A stretch of DNA of 64,000 nucleotides from NCBI GenBank assembly GCA_016699515.1, contig CP064978.1:744001-808000 (forward strand), written 5' to 3'. Position numbers and translations under genes: made by a program. How positions within the stretch are numbered: position 1 is the stretch's first letter; each line of letters opens with the position of its first letter. A model generated the notes under the pieces. The model saw only the letters and a program-made list of their open reading frames with translations. It searched no databases and was not told the DNA's origin. The stretch is from Candidatus Peregrinibacteria bacterium. GTDB lineage: Bacteria; Patescibacteriota; Gracilibacteria; UM-FILTER-43-11. Positions 63,799 through 64,000 of the stretch are shown piece after piece.

Positions 63799-64000
63799 TT
63801 ATATTACAAGGTTTAGCTTCCCCTCTATTAAAAATTCAAAAATGTTATCCACTTTATATATTTTCCTATTGAGGGTTGGGGTCAGTAATTCCATTTGAAA
63901 ATCTTTATCACCCTTCCAGTAGCTGTGCCATATACTTTCGATTGTTTTTTTATCAATTGAACTAGTTCTATATGCAAGCTTACACAAGGAAACAATCTCC
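63799..64000 (-). CDS. Hypothetical AT-rich gene, N-terminus beyond window
   Basis: The frame is open from the right edge (EIVSLCKLAYRTSSIDKKTI) to a TAA at 63799, 66 visible residues (SIWHSYWKGDKDFQMELL, YKVDNIFEFLIEGKLNLVI). A start at 63987 (TTG) is possible but the upstream codons are also open. The low GC content matches the Dph6-like gene. Not recognised. Confidence 0.45.
   Translation of the reverse strand, partial: EIVSLCKLAYRTSSIDKKTIESIWHSYWKGDKDFQMELLTPTLNRKIYKVDNIFEFLIEGKLNLVI

Noticed and set aside
1..64000. Alternative genetic code with TGA as glycine or tryptophan, as in some related lineages
   Set aside because: TGA is used as a normal stop at several clean gene ends (integrase, alkyltransferase-like gene, GIY-YIG), and intact long genes contain no internal TGA. 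The few internal stops are explained by single-base errors.
1..64000. Programmed frameshifting as the cause of the split genes
   Set aside because: The sites differ in sequence, affect unrelated genes, go in both directions and fall in plain homopolymers without slippery heptamer plus downstream structure.

Overview
The window looks like chromosome from a small-genome, probably anaerobic bacterium of the Candidate Phyla Radiation, most like the Peregrinibacteria/Gracilibacteria side. This is an inference from gene content: several S-layer-homology (SLH) surface proteins, a PrgI/TraC-like type IV secretion pair, a baseplate-J-like membrane protein, compact operons, ferredoxin-dependent 2-oxoacid oxidation with a flavodoxin, and only two tRNAs. 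No rRNA or ribosomal protein gene is present to confirm it. TGA is used as stop, so the TGA=Gly code of some relatives does not apply. More than 15 genes, including essential ones, are split by single-base length changes, nearly all in homopolymer runs. I read these as sequencing errors and annotate such genes as single loci.

Layout. 1-6051: right part of an integrative, phage-like element. A divergent promoter region separates a leftward early operon (HTH protein, small proteins, Bet recombinase, S-adenosylmethionine synthetase, PD-(D/E)XK nuclease) from a rightward repressor and large serine integrase. The integrase reading frame ends inside tRNA-Ile2(CAU), the likely attachment site. 6106-12361: efp (internally deleted), an SLH protein, PrgI/TraC-like genes and a baseplate-J-like protein. 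12503-15938: pgk, thyA, folA and tRNA-Phe. 16001-27104: three more SLH proteins (one with an esterase domain, two very large with poly-Gly and Thr/Asn linkers), an AbrB-type regulator and a MATE exporter. 27413-35631: TrmB-type regulator, methyltransferase-like gene, and an RND pump with its adaptor. 35779-44926: argS, CNNM/CorC protein, DedA-UppP, holA and purL. 45020-49632: a five-gene operon with two atypical Hanks-type kinases and copies of one unknown module. 49699-56412: korAB, flavodoxin, mutM, lipoprotein and enolase. 56564-64000: small DNA-repair, redox, VOC and membrane genes, a GIY-YIG nuclease between inverted repeats, and an AT-rich edge.

How the parts fit. pgk and enolase give lower glycolysis; KorAB with flavodoxin oxidises 2-oxoacids to low-potential electrons. 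thyA/folA and purL serve nucleotide synthesis. DedA-UppP would recycle the undecaprenyl carrier needed for the wall to which SLH proteins attach.

The signals most worth following are: (1) the two-kinase operon whose small proteins and one kinase N-terminus share a repeated alpha/beta module; (2) a GIY-YIG nuclease bracketed by inverted copies of a dispersed palindrome that also occurs without a nuclease, resembling a REP/RAYT arrangement with a different enzyme; (3) intergenic heptanucleotide tandem arrays whose unit differs from site to site but whose period stays 7, and which supply start or stop codons of neighbouring genes; (4) DedA joined to UppP.
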